DNA from: Aureivirga sp. CE67
GTDB taxonomy: Bacteria > Bacteroidota > Bacteroidia > Flavobacteriales > Flavobacteriaceae
Direction: 5' to 3'
NCBI RefSeq assembly: GCF_015767245.1
Contig: NZ_JADOTV010000001.1
Coordinates: 618,896 to 682,895, forward strand
DNA: 64,000 nucleotides
The number at the start of each line of letters is the position of its first letter. Positions within the stretch are counted from its first letter, which is position 1. Shown in pieces: positions 25,452 to 34,957 of this stretch. A model generated the notes under the pieces. That model saw only the letters and a list, made by a program, of their open reading frames with translations. It did no database searches and was not told where the DNA came from. The position numbers were made by a program, and so were the translations under genes.

Positions 25452-28400
25452 CTAACTTTCTTTGAATCTAACCTTAGCTCGATTTAATAAATAGAACATA
25501 ACAGGTACGATAACTAAAGTCAAGAAAGTAGCGAATGTCAGACCATAAATAATTGTCCAAGACATAGGCTTCCAGAAAATTGAATTATCTCCTCCAAAAT
25601 AAATCTTAGGATCAAACTCAGTGAATAAGCTAAAGAAATCGATATTAAATCCAACAGCTAAAGGAATCAATCCAAGAACTGTAGTGATGGCAGTCAATAA
25701 TACAGGTCTTAAACGTGATTTACCTCCTGCAACGATAACTTCAAAATAGTCGTCAACGCTTAATAAATCGTCATCTCCTAAGTTTAACTCTTCTTTCTTT
25801 CTATCAATTAAAAGTTGTGTATAATCAATCAGTACGATGGCATTGTTTACAACAATTCCGGCAAGTGAAATAATACCAAGCATTGTCATAATTACTACGA
25901 AACTCATTCCTGAAAGAACTAATCCAAATAACACACCTATAAAACTCAAGATTACTGCAGTAATAATAATAACTGGTTTTGAGATCGAATTAAACTGTGC
26001 TACAATAATCAGCATGATAAGTGCAATGGCAATAAGTAACGCTTTTGAAAGGAAACTCATATTTTTCTGCATCTCTTCTTGTTCCCCTGTAAATTTATAG
26101 GTTACATTATTTGGAAGTTTGTAGTTCTTGATTGACTTATCAATTTTACCAACAACTTCAGTTGCATTAAACCCACCTAATACATTCGAGTAAACCGTAA
26201 TTAAACGTTTTGTATTCTTACGCTTAATTGAACTAAAAGTAGCTGTTTTTCTTTTCGAAATTACTGAAGAAATTGGTACACTGATAAGTTTTCCTTGATT
26301 ATTTCTAAAAGTGATCGATTGGTTAAATAATTTATCCTCGTTATAACGACTATCATTATCAAAACGAACATAAATATCATGATCATCTTTACCATCTTTA
26401 TATGTTGAAGCATCAATACCATAAATTGCCTGACGAAGTGCCATACCAATTTGCGCTGTACTTACGCCTAATCTTCCTGCTTTTTCTCTGTCTACATAAA
26501 CTTCCAATTCTGGTTTATTTACGTTTACATCCAGTTTTAACTCTTCAATTCCAGGAATATTTTGTTGATTAATGAAATCACGCATTCCAGATGCTACTTC
26601 CATTAATTCATTATAATCTTCTCCACTAATCTCTAAGTTAATTGCATAACCTGGAGGTGGTCCATCTTGATTTTTATCTACAATTACAGAAACTCCAGGA
26701 TAACCTTTTACAGCTTCACGAATATCTTCCATAACTTCTTTACTGTCCATTCCTCTACGGTATTTAAACTCGCGGAACATAACAGTAACTTTTCCTTTTT
26801 GAGGCATTTCATTAGAAGCTCCTCCATCAGTTTGTGGATTTCCTGCTCCTTGACCAACTTGAGAAATGATAGATTCTGCCATATAATTATATGGTTTTCC
26901 ATCTTTCTCAACATCATATTCACTAAGTACATCAATTACTTTTCCTTCAATACTTTCTGTAACTTCTCTTGTTTTTTCAATATCTGTTCCTTCAGGGTAT
27001 TCGATATAAACAATTACCTGATTAGGATCATTTGCTGGGAAGAATTCAGTTTTAATATTTGAAATTCCAAATACTATAAAAGATAAAATTAACAATCCAA
27101 AAGTACCAAAGAAGAATTTATAAGAGTTACTTCCTCTTAAAGCAAATTTCAAGAAAGACTCGTATTTATTTTCTAAAGCTGGTAAAAGTTTAAACTGGAA
27201 CGTTTCTGATGCTGGTAGTAAGAAATATTTATGAATCCAAAGTAAAATAGCTAAAAGGATAAATAAGTTTCCAAATCCAAAGAATGTTTTAGCTGAACCA
27301 TTACTTACTAAAATTAATAGTAAAGCCATTGCAATCATTCCCATTCCTTTCTTTAATAAAGCTGTTTTAGAACGGTTTTTCCAACCAATAAAACTTGAAA
27401 CTAATCCTACAACTAATAATAAAGAACCAATTCCCATCAATAATATATTGAATTCTGAATCTCCATCTTTATAAGTTAAAGCTTCTGCAAATAACCCTGA
27501 AACTGTCAATAAGATTCCAAAGATCCCTAAACCTCCACTGATTCTAATCAATGATGCTTTTGTCATTTCTTTTTCCTCTGTTTTCATGAATACAGAAGTC
27601 AACATTGCATTAATAATTAAGGCAACGAAAAGAGAAGAAGCTAATACTGTACCTAATGTTAATGGGAAATAAATCATGAATTTACCCATTACACCTGGCC
27701 ATAAACCTAAAGGTAAGAATGCTGCAAGTGTTGTTGCTGTAGAAGCAATAATTGGCCAAGCAATTTCTCCAACTCCTTGTTTTGCTGCTTCCATACGAGG
27801 AACTCCTTGATCCATCAAACGATATACGTTTTCAACTACCACAATTCCATTATCTACAAGCATTCCAAGCCCCATTACAGATGCGAAAAGAACCATTGTA
27901 TTTAATGTAATATTCATATCCATTGAACCTCCAATCATTGGAAGAATCATAAATGACATTAGCATAGAAAGTGGAATCGCAATTCCTACGAACATTGCAT
28001 TACGGAACCCTAAGAAGAACATCAGAACTCCAACAACTAAAAGAATACCAAAAATGATACTATTTTCTAATTCTGCTACCTGTGCTTCAATCTTTGTAGA
28101 CTGATCATTCGTAATAGAAATATTTAAATGTTCTGGGAAAGTTTCTGCTTTTGCTTTTTTAACAATATCACGAATCTGCTCCGCAGCAACAATCATATTT
28201 TTACCACTTTTCTTCTTCACATCCAGCATCACTACTGGTTGTTCATACTCACGTGCATACGTTGTTTTATCTTTTTCTCGATAAATTACTTTTGCAATAT
28301 CTTTAACGAAAACTAATCCGTTTTCTCTTTTAACTACAAAATTTTCAATTTCTTCAGGTGATTTAATTTCTCCAATTACACGAATATTTCTTTTAAGATC

Positions 28401-29105
28401 ATTCGTTACAATATTACCTCCAGAAATTGTTACGTTTTCATTTTTAATAGCCTGAATAACTTGCCCTAAAGAAACATTTGCTGCTGCCATTTTATCAATA
28501 TTAACAGCTACCTCAACTTCTTTATCTTGAACTCCAAGAATATCTACCTCTTTAATTTCTGGTAAATCCTCGATTTCATCTTCTAAAAACTCTGCGTAAT
28601 CTTTTAATTGTTGTTTTGTAAAATCTCCAGTTAAGTTGATATTCAACATTGGCGTTGCTTCCGAAATATTCAAGTCAAACACATTTGGTTCTACTTTCGC
28701 TCCAGAATCCAAAGTAGGCCAATCATCCTTACCCTTAACAATATCAACTTTATCTTGAACTTTTAATTTTGCTTCTTCTGGTGTAATATCTTGATCAAAT
28801 TCTACCATGACCATTGAATAATCTTGTAAAGAATTTGAAGTAATTTTATCCACACCACTGATATTTTTAATCTCGTCTTCAAGTTCTTTTGTAATTAACT
28901 TCTCAACGTCTTCTGCCGCATTTCCTGGATAAATAGAACTAACGTATATTTTAGATTCTACAATCTCAGGGAAAGCCTCACGAGGAAGATTCATATAAGA
29001 CATCAAACCACCGATTAAAAGTATTGCCATAATTACAAATACTGTCATTCGGTTGTTGATTGACCAAGATGAAATTCCGAAATATTTTTTTATGTTATTT
29101 TCCAT
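25452..29105 (-). CDS. RND-family efflux transporter permease with extra membrane helices
   Basis: A 1217-residue inner-membrane pump of the AcrB/MexB (HAE1) superfamily: N-terminal helix at about 20-38, porter segments, the TM4 proton-relay motif GMLVDNGIVVVENV (Asp418) and a C-terminal block ending FLTLVIVPVMFYLL. It is about 150 residues longer than usual. The excess (about 515-630) lies between TM6 and TM7 and contains about four further hydrophobic stretches. It is the last gene of TetR-TolC-adaptor-permease. The substrate cannot be inferred. Confidence 0.95.
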   Translation of the reverse strand: MENNIKKYFGISSWSINNRMTVFVIMAILLIGGLMSYMNLPREAFPEIVESKIYVSSIYPGNAAEDVEKLITKELEDEIKNISGVDKITSNSLQDYSMVMVEFDQDITPEEAKLKVQDKVDIVKGKDDWPTLDSGAKVEPNVFDLNISEATPMLNINLTGDFTKQQLKDYAEFLEDEIEDLPEIKEVDILGVQDKEVEVAVNIDKMAAANVSLGQVIQAIKNENVTISGGNIVTNDLKRNIRVIGEIKSPEEIENFVVKRENGLVFVKDIAKVIYREKDKTTYAREYEQPVVMLDVKKKSGKNMIVAAEQIRDIVKKAKAETFPEHLNISITNDQSTKIEAQVAELENSIIFGILLVVGVLMFFLGFRNAMFVGIAIPLSMLMSFMILPMIGGSMDMNITLNTMVLFASVMGLGMLVDNGIVVVENVYRLMDQGVPRMEAAKQGVGEIAWPIIASTATTLAAFLPLGLWPGVMGKFMIYFPLTLGTVLASSLFVALIINAMLTSVFMKTEEKEMTKASLIRISGGLGIFGILLTVSGLFAEALTYKDGDSEFNILLMGIGSLLLVVGLVSSFIGWKNRSKTALLKKGMGMIAMALLLILVSNGSAKTFFGFGNLFILLAILLWIHKYFLLPASETFQFKLLPALENKYESFLKFALRGSNSYKFFFGTFGLLILSFIVFGISNIKTEFFPANDPNQVIVYIEYPEGTDIEKTREVTESIEGKVIDVLSEYDVEKDGKPYNYMAESIISQVGQGAGNPQTDGGASNEMPQKGKVTVMFREFKYRRGMDSKEVMEDIREAVKGYPGVSVIVDKNQDGPPPGYAINLEISGEDYNELMEVASGMRDFINQQNIPGIEELKLDVNVNKPELEVYVDREKAGRLGVSTAQIGMALRQAIYGIDASTYKDGKDDHDIYVRFDNDSRYNEDKLFNQSITFRNNQGKLISVPISSVISKRKTATFSSIKRKNTKRLITVYSNVLGGFNATEVVGKIDKSIKNYKLPNNVTYKFTGEQEEMQKNMSFLSKALLIAIALIMLIIVAQFNSISKPVIIITAVILSFIGVLFGLVLSGMSFVVIMTMLGIISLAGIVVNNAIVLIDYTQLLIDRKKEELNLGDDDLLSVDDYFEVIVAGGKSRLRPVLLTAITTVLGLIPLAVGFNIDFFSLFTEFDPKIYFGGDNSIFWKPMSWTIIYGLTFATFLTLVIVPVMFYLLNRAKVRFKES

Positions 29106-29125
29106 TGAAATAAATTCGATTATTA

Positions 29126-30292
29126 TTATTTAACCTTTACCGTTAACCCTTCACGCATCGATTTTGCTCCTTCTTCTACAACAGCTTCATTATTTGCAAC
29201 ACCTTCGATCACTTCAATAAAGTCATTATAATTTTCTCCTGTCTTAATCTTACGTTTTTCTAAATTTGCTTCATTCTTAGCATTCTTATCCTTTAATACA
29301 AAAATGTATTTTTCTCCATTTGCATTTTCTTGGATAATATTATCAGGAATAATAATTGCATTCTCATTTGTATAATCATTGATTTTTAAACTTGCAATTA
29401 AGTTTGGTTTAATCATATGATCATTATTTGGTAATGCTACCTCAACAGTAAAAGTTCTATTATTTGGATTGATATAGTTCCCTACTAATCTAATCTTTGC
29501 AGGAACCTCTTTTCCTAGAGAAGGGAAAGAAACAATAACTTCAGTTCCTTTTTTAATTTTACTTAAGTAAGTTTCAGGCACCTCAGCTTTTGCATACATA
29601 TTATCCAAATTAATAATACGAATTAACTGACTTTGCCCTGGAGCTACAACATTTCCTTGCTCTGTAATTACATCATCTACAATCCCAGAAATTGGAGCTT
29701 TAATAGTATTTTTTGCTAACTGAATTTTAATTTGCTCAATCGCTTTTTGTTGTGCTTCGTAGTTACTTTTTGCTTGTAAATATTGAATTTCAGAACCAAT
29801 TTTTTGATTCCATAATTTCTCTTGTCTTTCAAAAGTAGTTTTTGCTAAAGCAGTTTGCACTTCTAACTGTGCTAATTGTTGGCTTAAACCTCCATCATCT
29901 ACAATAGCAAGCGTTTGTCCTTTTACTACTTTTTGTCCTTCAGAAACTAAAACTTGTCTTAAAATTCCAGAAGTTTCAGGGTAAATTACAATATTCTCCT
30001 TTGTCTGAACATCTCCTTGAATGTCAACATAGTGTTTAAATTCTTGAGACTTTATTTGATATGAAGTTACAATCGGGTGTTGTTTTACAGTATCTAATTT
30101 AGCTACTGCCTCTTCTAATTTTGCAATATCTGTATAAAGAGCATCATACTTTTTCATGATTGCATCTTTCTTAGCATTGATTTCTTTTAAATCTTTGCTT
30201 TTTATTACTTCATCAACAGTCTTCTCACCATCTTTAGATCCACAAGAAGCTAATAAAGCCGTTAATAAAACTACGCTATATATTTTTTTCAT
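29126..30292 (-). CDS. RND efflux periplasmic adaptor (membrane fusion protein), lipoprotein
   Basis: A 388-residue HlyD/AcrA-type adaptor. The lipoprotein signal ends LLASC (Cys17). A helical region follows (about 30-70), then the lipoyl-like half motif near GILRQVLVSEGQKVVKGQTLAIVDD, the alpha-hairpin (about 135-185) and the second lipoyl half IKAPISGIVDDVITEQGNVVAPGQ. It links the RND permease (20 bp downstream) to the TolC-like channel (19 bp upstream). Confidence 0.95.
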   Translation of the reverse strand: MKKIYSVVLLTALLASCGSKDGEKTVDEVIKSKDLKEINAKKDAIMKKYDALYTDIAKLEEAVAKLDTVKQHPIVTSYQIKSQEFKHYVDIQGDVQTKENIVIYPETSGILRQVLVSEGQKVVKGQTLAIVDDGGLSQQLAQLEVQTALAKTTFERQEKLWNQKIGSEIQYLQAKSNYEAQQKAIEQIKIQLAKNTIKAPISGIVDDVITEQGNVVAPGQSQLIRIINLDNMYAKAEVPETYLSKIKKGTEVIVSFPSLGKEVPAKIRLVGNYINPNNRTFTVEVALPNNDHMIKPNLIASLKINDYTNENAIIIPDNIIQENANGEKYIFVLKDKNAKNEANLEKRKIKTGENYNDFIEVIEGVANNEAVVEEGAKSMREGLTVKVK

Positions 30293-30311
30293 TTTTTCCT
30301 AAATTAAATTT

Positions 30312-31658
30312 TTATTGAACAGTAACATTTAAAGCTTTTTCCAATGCTGCTTTTTTAGAAATAACTTCTAGCATTGCTTGCAGTAAATTTTGTTGTTGTG
30401 TGTATAACTGATTTTGAGCTTGTAATAAATCAAAACTAGTAGAAATCCCTTCGAAGAATTTTGTTTGTTGCTTCGTCTCAATTCTTTCTGCTAATTTTAA
30501 ATTTTGCTTAGAAGTATTAAATTGATCAATACTAAACTGGTATTCTGTTCTTGCCTGATCTACTCCTAATTTTAATTGTTGTCTTACATTCTCCAATTTA
30601 ATATCAGCAGTATTTAAAGCAATCTTAGCTTGTTTCGTTTTAGCATCTCTACCAAAACTACTGAAGATTGGTACATTTAATCTTAAACCAAGTGCTGAAG
30701 CATCAAACCATTTTTGCTCTTTTTCATGAAAATTAAACTCATTTGAGTTACCAGAATATCCAAAATTTAAAAATCCTGTAAGTGATGGTAACGCTCTACT
30801 CTTTTCTAATTTCAATAAAAGTTCTTTTGATTTACGATCTGTTGAAGCAATTTTATAATCAATTAAATCTTCTAAATTATAATCTGTAGTCATCAAACTG
30901 AAATCAATATTCTCAACAACTAATACGTCAATGTTTTCAGTTAAAGAAAGAGGAGTATTTACATCTTGTCCTAAAGTGATGTTTAACATTTGATATGCAA
31001 TATCACGTAAACGATTCGCTCTGTTCAATTGATTTTCTACCGTAGAAAGTGTAATTTGTAACTGCTCTACGTCTTCCTCTTCGTTCAATCCATTTTTGAA
31101 AATTTCCTTAGCCTGAAAAAGATTCTTTTCTAAAGCTTCTTTGTTATTTTCTAAAATAGTAATACTTCTTTCAGCAATTAAAACATTTCCATAAGCATTA
31201 ATTGTAGCCTCACGAATCCCTAACTTCGTTTTTTGCTTCGCTTGCTCTGAAATTTGTAAATACGTCTTTGCTGATTGTAAACCTACAATATAAGAACCAT
31301 CAAAAATCAACTGATTTAAAGTTGCAGTAGCTCCCATTGTATATTTAGTTCCAAAAGTTACTTCCTCAAACTGTCCAGGAGTACCACCAAAAGCTTCTGC
31401 CGGAATCAACGATACTTGTTGTTTAAGGTTGTTTGTAAAGTTTCCGCTAATATCAATTTGCGGTAAACCTGTTGCCGTAGTTTCCCACTTCTTTTTCTTT
31501 GCTGCTTTAATATCATTTTCTGCAACACGAATATCAAAGTTATTTCTCAATGCTAAATCAACAGCATCATTTAATGATAAACTTTGAGATCCTTGTGCGA
31601 AAACTGACATTTGCATGAAAGCAAATAGAATAAAAATGTATTTTACGTTTTTGCGCAT
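30312..31658 (-). CDS. TolC-family outer membrane efflux channel
   Basis: A 448-residue protein with a Sec signal (ending MSVFAQ) and two OEP repeats of long coiled helices separated by short beta segments. LSLNDAVDLALRNNFDIRVAENDIKAAK at the mature N-terminus and the later LKLGVDQARTEYQFSI region are typical. It completes the tripartite pump and is 7 bp downstream of the TetR gene. Confidence 0.94.
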   Translation of the reverse strand: MRKNVKYIFILFAFMQMSVFAQGSQSLSLNDAVDLALRNNFDIRVAENDIKAAKKKKWETTATGLPQIDISGNFTNNLKQQVSLIPAEAFGGTPGQFEEVTFGTKYTMGATATLNQLIFDGSYIVGLQSAKTYLQISEQAKQKTKLGIREATINAYGNVLIAERSITILENNKEALEKNLFQAKEIFKNGLNEEEDVEQLQITLSTVENQLNRANRLRDIAYQMLNITLGQDVNTPLSLTENIDVLVVENIDFSLMTTDYNLEDLIDYKIASTDRKSKELLLKLEKSRALPSLTGFLNFGYSGNSNEFNFHEKEQKWFDASALGLRLNVPIFSSFGRDAKTKQAKIALNTADIKLENVRQQLKLGVDQARTEYQFSIDQFNTSKQNLKLAERIETKQQTKFFEGISTSFDLLQAQNQLYTQQQNLLQAMLEVISKKAALEKALNVTVQ

Positions 31659-31665
31659 TTTATAG

Positions 31666-32265
31666 TTAGTGTTTATTTAATTGTTCTACTAATATTTTCA
31701 ATCCTTTTTCTGTTGCAATAGCTCTCGTATGATATTCTAATGCTTCAGATTCTAAATGTGCTAAATCATATTTTTCATGATCATGATATTCTGCTTCATG
31801 AATACCAAAAACAATAGAAAAATAAAATCTAGATATTACATCAATATCAATTTCTTTTCTGTAAAGTCCTTGTTCAATTCCTCTCTGAATATTACTCTGC
31901 ACACAATCCGAAAACATACACCACTCTCTCTCAATTAACTTTGCATAAGTCTTCGGGTAATATTTTTTCAACTGATACATTGGAGAAGTTTTCGAATTTT
32001 TAAACAATTCTTTAAACATCTTCTTAATCTCAAAATTTTCCTTTATCGGATCAAAACCTTGAGAAGTCATCGTTGTAATAATATTATTTATTTGAACGTG
32101 CACATACTCAGTCGATGCATCTACAAGCTCTTCTTTGTTTCCAAAATACTTGTAAATCGTCTTTTTAGAAATCCCCAATTCTTTGGAAATATCATCCATG
32201 GTTACACTCTTAAACCCGTAGTTTAAGAACATAAATCCTGCTTTATTTAATATTTCATCCTTCAC
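31666..32265 (-). CDS. TetR-family transcriptional regulator
   Basis: A 199-residue regulator with an N-terminal TetR helix-turn-helix (about 1-48; FKSVTMDDISKELGISKKTIYKYFGNKEEL) and a variable ligand-binding part. First gene of the efflux operon. A perfect inverted repeat in its own promoter (32309-32336) is the likely operator, so it probably represses itself and the pump until an unknown inducer binds. Confidence 0.94.
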   Translation of the reverse strand: MKDEILNKAGFMFLNYGFKSVTMDDISKELGISKKTIYKYFGNKEELVDASTEYVHVQINNIITTMTSQGFDPIKENFEIKKMFKELFKNSKTSPMYQLKKYYPKTYAKLIEREWCMFSDCVQSNIQRGIEQGLYRKEIDIDVISRFYFSIVFGIHEAEYHDHEKYDLAHLESEALEYHTRAIATEKGLKILVEQLNKH

Positions 32266-32295
32266 AATTATTTAAATTGATTTAAAATAACGGGG

Positions 32296-32327
32296 CAAAA
32301 GTACAACAGGAAACTTTAAATACCAAA
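32296..32327 (-). promoter_or_regulatory. Promoter of the TetR-efflux operon
   Basis: On the minus strand TTTG (32324-32327), a 20-bp spacer, then TACTTTTG (32296-32303): a full match to the Bacteroidota -33/-7 consensus, 31 bp upstream of the TetR start. Confidence 0.8.
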
Positions 32328-32336
32328 AAAGTTTCC
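32309..32336. promoter_or_regulatory. Inverted repeat, probable TetR operator
   Basis: Perfect 9-bp arms GGAAACTTT (32309-32317) and AAAGTTTCC (32328-32336) with a 10-bp spacer. It overlaps the -33 element and spacer of the TetR operon promoter, which suits repression. Confidence 0.7.
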
Positions 32337-32376
32337 AAAGTTTTTTTAGAATAATTTATATGTCTAAAAATGTATC

Positions 32377-32384
32377 TATATTTG
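32377..32384 (+). promoter_or_regulatory. -7 box of the polyprenyl synthase promoter
   Basis: TATATTTG, with a TTTA (32355-32358) 18 bp upstream as a near-consensus -33. It lies 25 bp before the TTG start codon and supports that start. Confidence 0.6.
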
Positions 32385-32409
32385 TGTACTATTTTAAACA
32401 GAAGATACT

Positions 32410-33381
32410 TTGAATATAGAACGATATAAATCGATTTTTCTAACGCATTTGGAAGGAAAATCTATAGAAAAAGAACCAGTAAATCTTTATGCTCCAATTA
32501 ACTATATCTTAAATTTAGGAGGAAAAAGACTTCGACCGATTTTAGCACTTTTAAGTACAGATGCCTTTGGTGATGACCCTAAAAAAGCACTTGATGTAGC
32601 TCTTGCAATCGAAGTTTTTCACAATTTTACTTTGATTCACGATGATATCATGGACGATGCTCCTCTACGTAGAGGAAAAGAAACTGTTCATGAAAAATGG
32701 GATATCAATACTGGAATTCTTTCTGGAGATGCAATGCTTATTTTAGCTTACCAAATTTTAGAAAGTTACGAACCTAAAATCTATAAAGAGCTAATGCGTG
32801 TTTTCAACCAAACGGCTCTAGAAGTTTGTGAAGGTCAGCAAATGGATATGGATTTTGAAACAAGAACAGATGTAACGCTTTCAGAATACATGAAAATGAT
32901 TACACTTAAAACTTCTGTTCTAGTTGCTGCTGCCCTACAAATGGGTGGAATCATTGCTGGTGCATCTGAAGATGATAAACAACGTATTTATGATTTTGGT
33001 TTAAATCTAGGTTTAGCTTTCCAATTACAAGATGATTATTTAGATGCTTTCGGAAACCCTGAAACTTTCGGGAAACAAGTTGGTGGAGATATCATCGAAA
33101 ACAAAAAGACTTATCTTGTTTTAAAAGCATTGGAAAATGCTACTTCTGAACAAAGCGAAAATTTATTAAATTTATATACAGAAGAAAACCAAGATCAGGA
33201 AACTAAAATCGAAGCAGTAAAAAATCTGTTTGAAGAAACTGGTGCTGTAAAAATGATTCAAGATGAAATCGAAAACTATACGCAAAAAGCTTTCGAATAT
33301 CTAGAGCAAATGCAGATTGACACAGAGAAAAAGCAAATTTTGATCGACTTTGGAAATTTCTTGATGAAAAGAAATGTATAA
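32410..33381 (+). CDS. Polyprenyl (isoprenyl) diphosphate synthase
   Basis: A 323-residue trans-isoprenyl synthase that elongates allylic diphosphates with IPP. The first aspartate-rich motif DDIMDDAP follows LIHDD (about 79-87), with the RRGKETVHEKW segment after it. The second motif FQLQDDYLDAFG is near 211. Chain length cannot be read reliably; quinone side-chain (octaprenyl-like) or farnesyl/geranylgeranyl products are possible. The start is a TTG; the MNIERYKSIF beginning fits the family and no upstream ATG is available. Confidence 0.93.
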   Translation: MNIERYKSIFLTHLEGKSIEKEPVNLYAPINYILNLGGKRLRPILALLSTDAFGDDPKKALDVALAIEVFHNFTLIHDDIMDDAPLRRGKETVHEKWDINTGILSGDAMLILAYQILESYEPKIYKELMRVFNQTALEVCEGQQMDMDFETRTDVTLSEYMKMITLKTSVLVAAALQMGGIIAGASEDDKQRIYDFGLNLGLAFQLQDDYLDAFGNPETFGKQVGGDIIENKKTYLVLKALENATSEQSENLLNLYTEENQDQETKIEAVKNLFEETGAVKMIQDEIENYTQKAFEYLEQMQIDTEKKQILIDFGNFLMKRNV

Positions 33382-33739
33382 TTTGAACAAAGAAGAAAAA
33401 AATACTTTACAATCTATACACCATCTACAAGCTGAAAATTTGTATGAAATTTTGGTAAAACAAATCATCAAAGATTTTCAGCTTGTAAATGTTTCTATTT
33501 CTATAGAAAACGAAACTTCCCCAGAAGATTTAGTAAAAGAACTCTACCAAACGATTCATCATTTACTAATTCATGACTACACAAATTATTTGAACCTACT
33601 CTACCGAATTGATGTTTCGGAAAAAGAACTAAAAAATAGTAGTTCTAGCGATAGTATTGATTCTTTTTGTAAACATATATGCTTATTAATCTTAAAAAAA
33701 GAAATACAAAAGATTTATTTTAGGAAAAAATACAAATAA
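33374..33739 (+). CDS. Small hypothetical protein coupled to the polyprenyl synthase gene
   Basis: A 121-residue, Leu/Ile/Lys-rich, predicted helical soluble protein. Its ATG overlaps the end of the polyprenyl synthase gene by 8 bp, so it is translated from the same message. I recognise no domain. Coupling suggests a conserved partner, but the function is unknown. Confidence 0.65.
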   Translation: MYNLNKEEKNTLQSIHHLQAENLYEILVKQIIKDFQLVNVSISIENETSPEDLVKELYQTIHHLLIHDYTNYLNLLYRIDVSEKELKNSSSSDSIDSFCKHICLLILKKEIQKIYFRKKYK

Positions 33740-33841
33740 TACATATTGTTTATCAAATAGTTAGTAAAAATGATAAAAAAAATCAATAAAATAGTTGGTT
33801 GAATTAAAAAAATGTCATAATATTGCAACCGCAATACGCAG

Positions 33842-33915
33842 GGACCCATAGCTCAGCTGGTTAGAGCACCTGACTCATAATCAGGGGGTCGAAGGTTCGA
33901 GCCCTTCTGGGTCCA
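33842..33915 (+). tRNA. tRNA with CAU anticodon, probably elongator tRNA-Met
   Basis: A complete 74-nt cloverleaf. Acceptor stem GGACCCA/TGGGTCC, D-arm TAGCTCAGCTGGTTAGAGCA, anticodon stem CCTGA/TCAGG enclosing CTCATAA (anticodon CAT), and T-arm GGTTCGAGCC. The CCA end is not encoded. The anticodon is shared by elongator Met, initiator Met and Ile2. The first acceptor pair (G-C) rules against an initiator type with C1-A72 mismatch. Ile2 (lysidine-modified) cannot be fully excluded. Confidence 0.93.
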
Positions 33916-33931
33916 CAAACTGAAATTGTCT

Positions 33932-33968
33932 AAAGCCTCTTAGCTTCCAAATAAGAGGCTTTTTTTTA
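33932..33968 (+). terminator. Terminator after the tRNA
   Basis: AAAGCCTCTTA (33932-33942) pairs with TAAGAGGCTTT (33952-33962), followed by a T-run, 17 bp after the tRNA. Confidence 0.85.
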
Positions 33969-34093
33969 TTCTGAATTTTTCCCTTTTCGTTAATAAATCT
34001 TACACAAAATAATTATTTATACAAAAATCGTTTTCCTGAATCCGTTAGAGATTATACTTTGTAGAAAATTATTTGTTAACTTTTAAATGATTG

Positions 34094-34957
34094 TTAGTCT
34101 TTTTTTCTACTTAATTGTAATCTATAATCATTTACATATTCTTTATTAAATTTATCTATAAATAATTTATTCTCTGCAGTACGCAATTCTTTATATTCTT
34201 TATAAAAACAAAAACTACATAAACTTTTCAAAATTTCATTAACTATAAGCATATTAAGAAGATTTGTATGCTCGAAAAAAAATCTAACTGAACAAATATT
34301 ATCATTATTATCATATATTTTTTGTTCTATAACATGTTGTTCTGTATATCTTATTCTTAATTTATTTTCAACCTTTGCCATTTTTGGTAATACTTCTCTT
34401 AATAAAGTTATAATTTCGTCCTTCTTTAAAATACCACCTTCCAACTCTTTATGATATTCTTCAATAGCTTTCTTGACCTGGTAGAATGTTTCTATTATCT
34501 TATTTACATCATCTGATATACCATTAATATTTAAATATCTAGGAGAATTATCAGGGAATAAAGAATGATACAACTCAGTTTTATCAAAAAAAGAAATTCC
34601 AAATTTCTCTTCAAGTTTTTCTAATCTTTTTTTGAACTCTTCAAGATGTCTGTAATAGTTATTAAAAGTATTTTGAGATTGTGCTAATTCAATGTTTTTT
34701 TGAGCTGTTTCAATACTTTTATGCATTTGTTTTGCTCTAAAATTAGATACAGCAAAAGCACCCAATGGAAATGCTAAGGCTGCTGTGTAAAGTGGGAATT
34801 GAAACCATTCCATAAAATTTTTAAACCCATCTTTTGTAAGACTTAAATACATGGTTTCTTCATAAATTAAAATGACTGAAATAATAGAAAAAAATAATGG
34901 TAAACCTATAAACCATCTTACAGTTCTATCCTTGAATACATTTTCTTTATCTTTCAT
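34094..34957 (-). CDS. Membrane protein with coiled coil, second gene of a HEPN-like module
   Basis: A 287-residue protein with two N-terminal membrane helices (about 12-32 and 50-68), then a long cytoplasmic part. The latter starts with a coiled coil (about 70-125, SFNNYYRHLEEFKKRLEKLEEKFG-like) and continues all-alpha and charged. The layout recalls the putAbiC-type phage abortive-infection membrane proteins, but I do not claim membership. Its ATG overlaps the TGA of the upstream HEPN-like gene (ATGA), so the two are translationally coupled. The module sits next to a tRNA gene, a frequent place for defence islands. Confidence 0.7.
   Translation of the reverse strand: MKDKENVFKDRTVRWFIGLPLFFSIISVILIYEETMYLSLTKDGFKNFMEWFQFPLYTAALAFPLGAFAVSNFRAKQMHKSIETAQKNIELAQSQNTFNNYYRHLEEFKKRLEKLEEKFGISFFDKTELYHSLFPDNSPRYLNINGISDDVNKIIETFYQVKKAIEEYHKELEGGILKKDEIITLLREVLPKMAKVENKLRIRYTEQHVIEQKIYDNNDNICSVRFFFEHTNLLNMLIVNEILKSLCSFCFYKEYKELRTAENKLFIDKFNKEYVNDYRLQLSRKKD

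Noticed and set aside
26667-27062. 131-codon plus-strand frame inside the RND permease gene
   Set aside because: It is opposite to conserved RND sequence and rich in Phe, Asn and Ser as expected of an antisense shadow.
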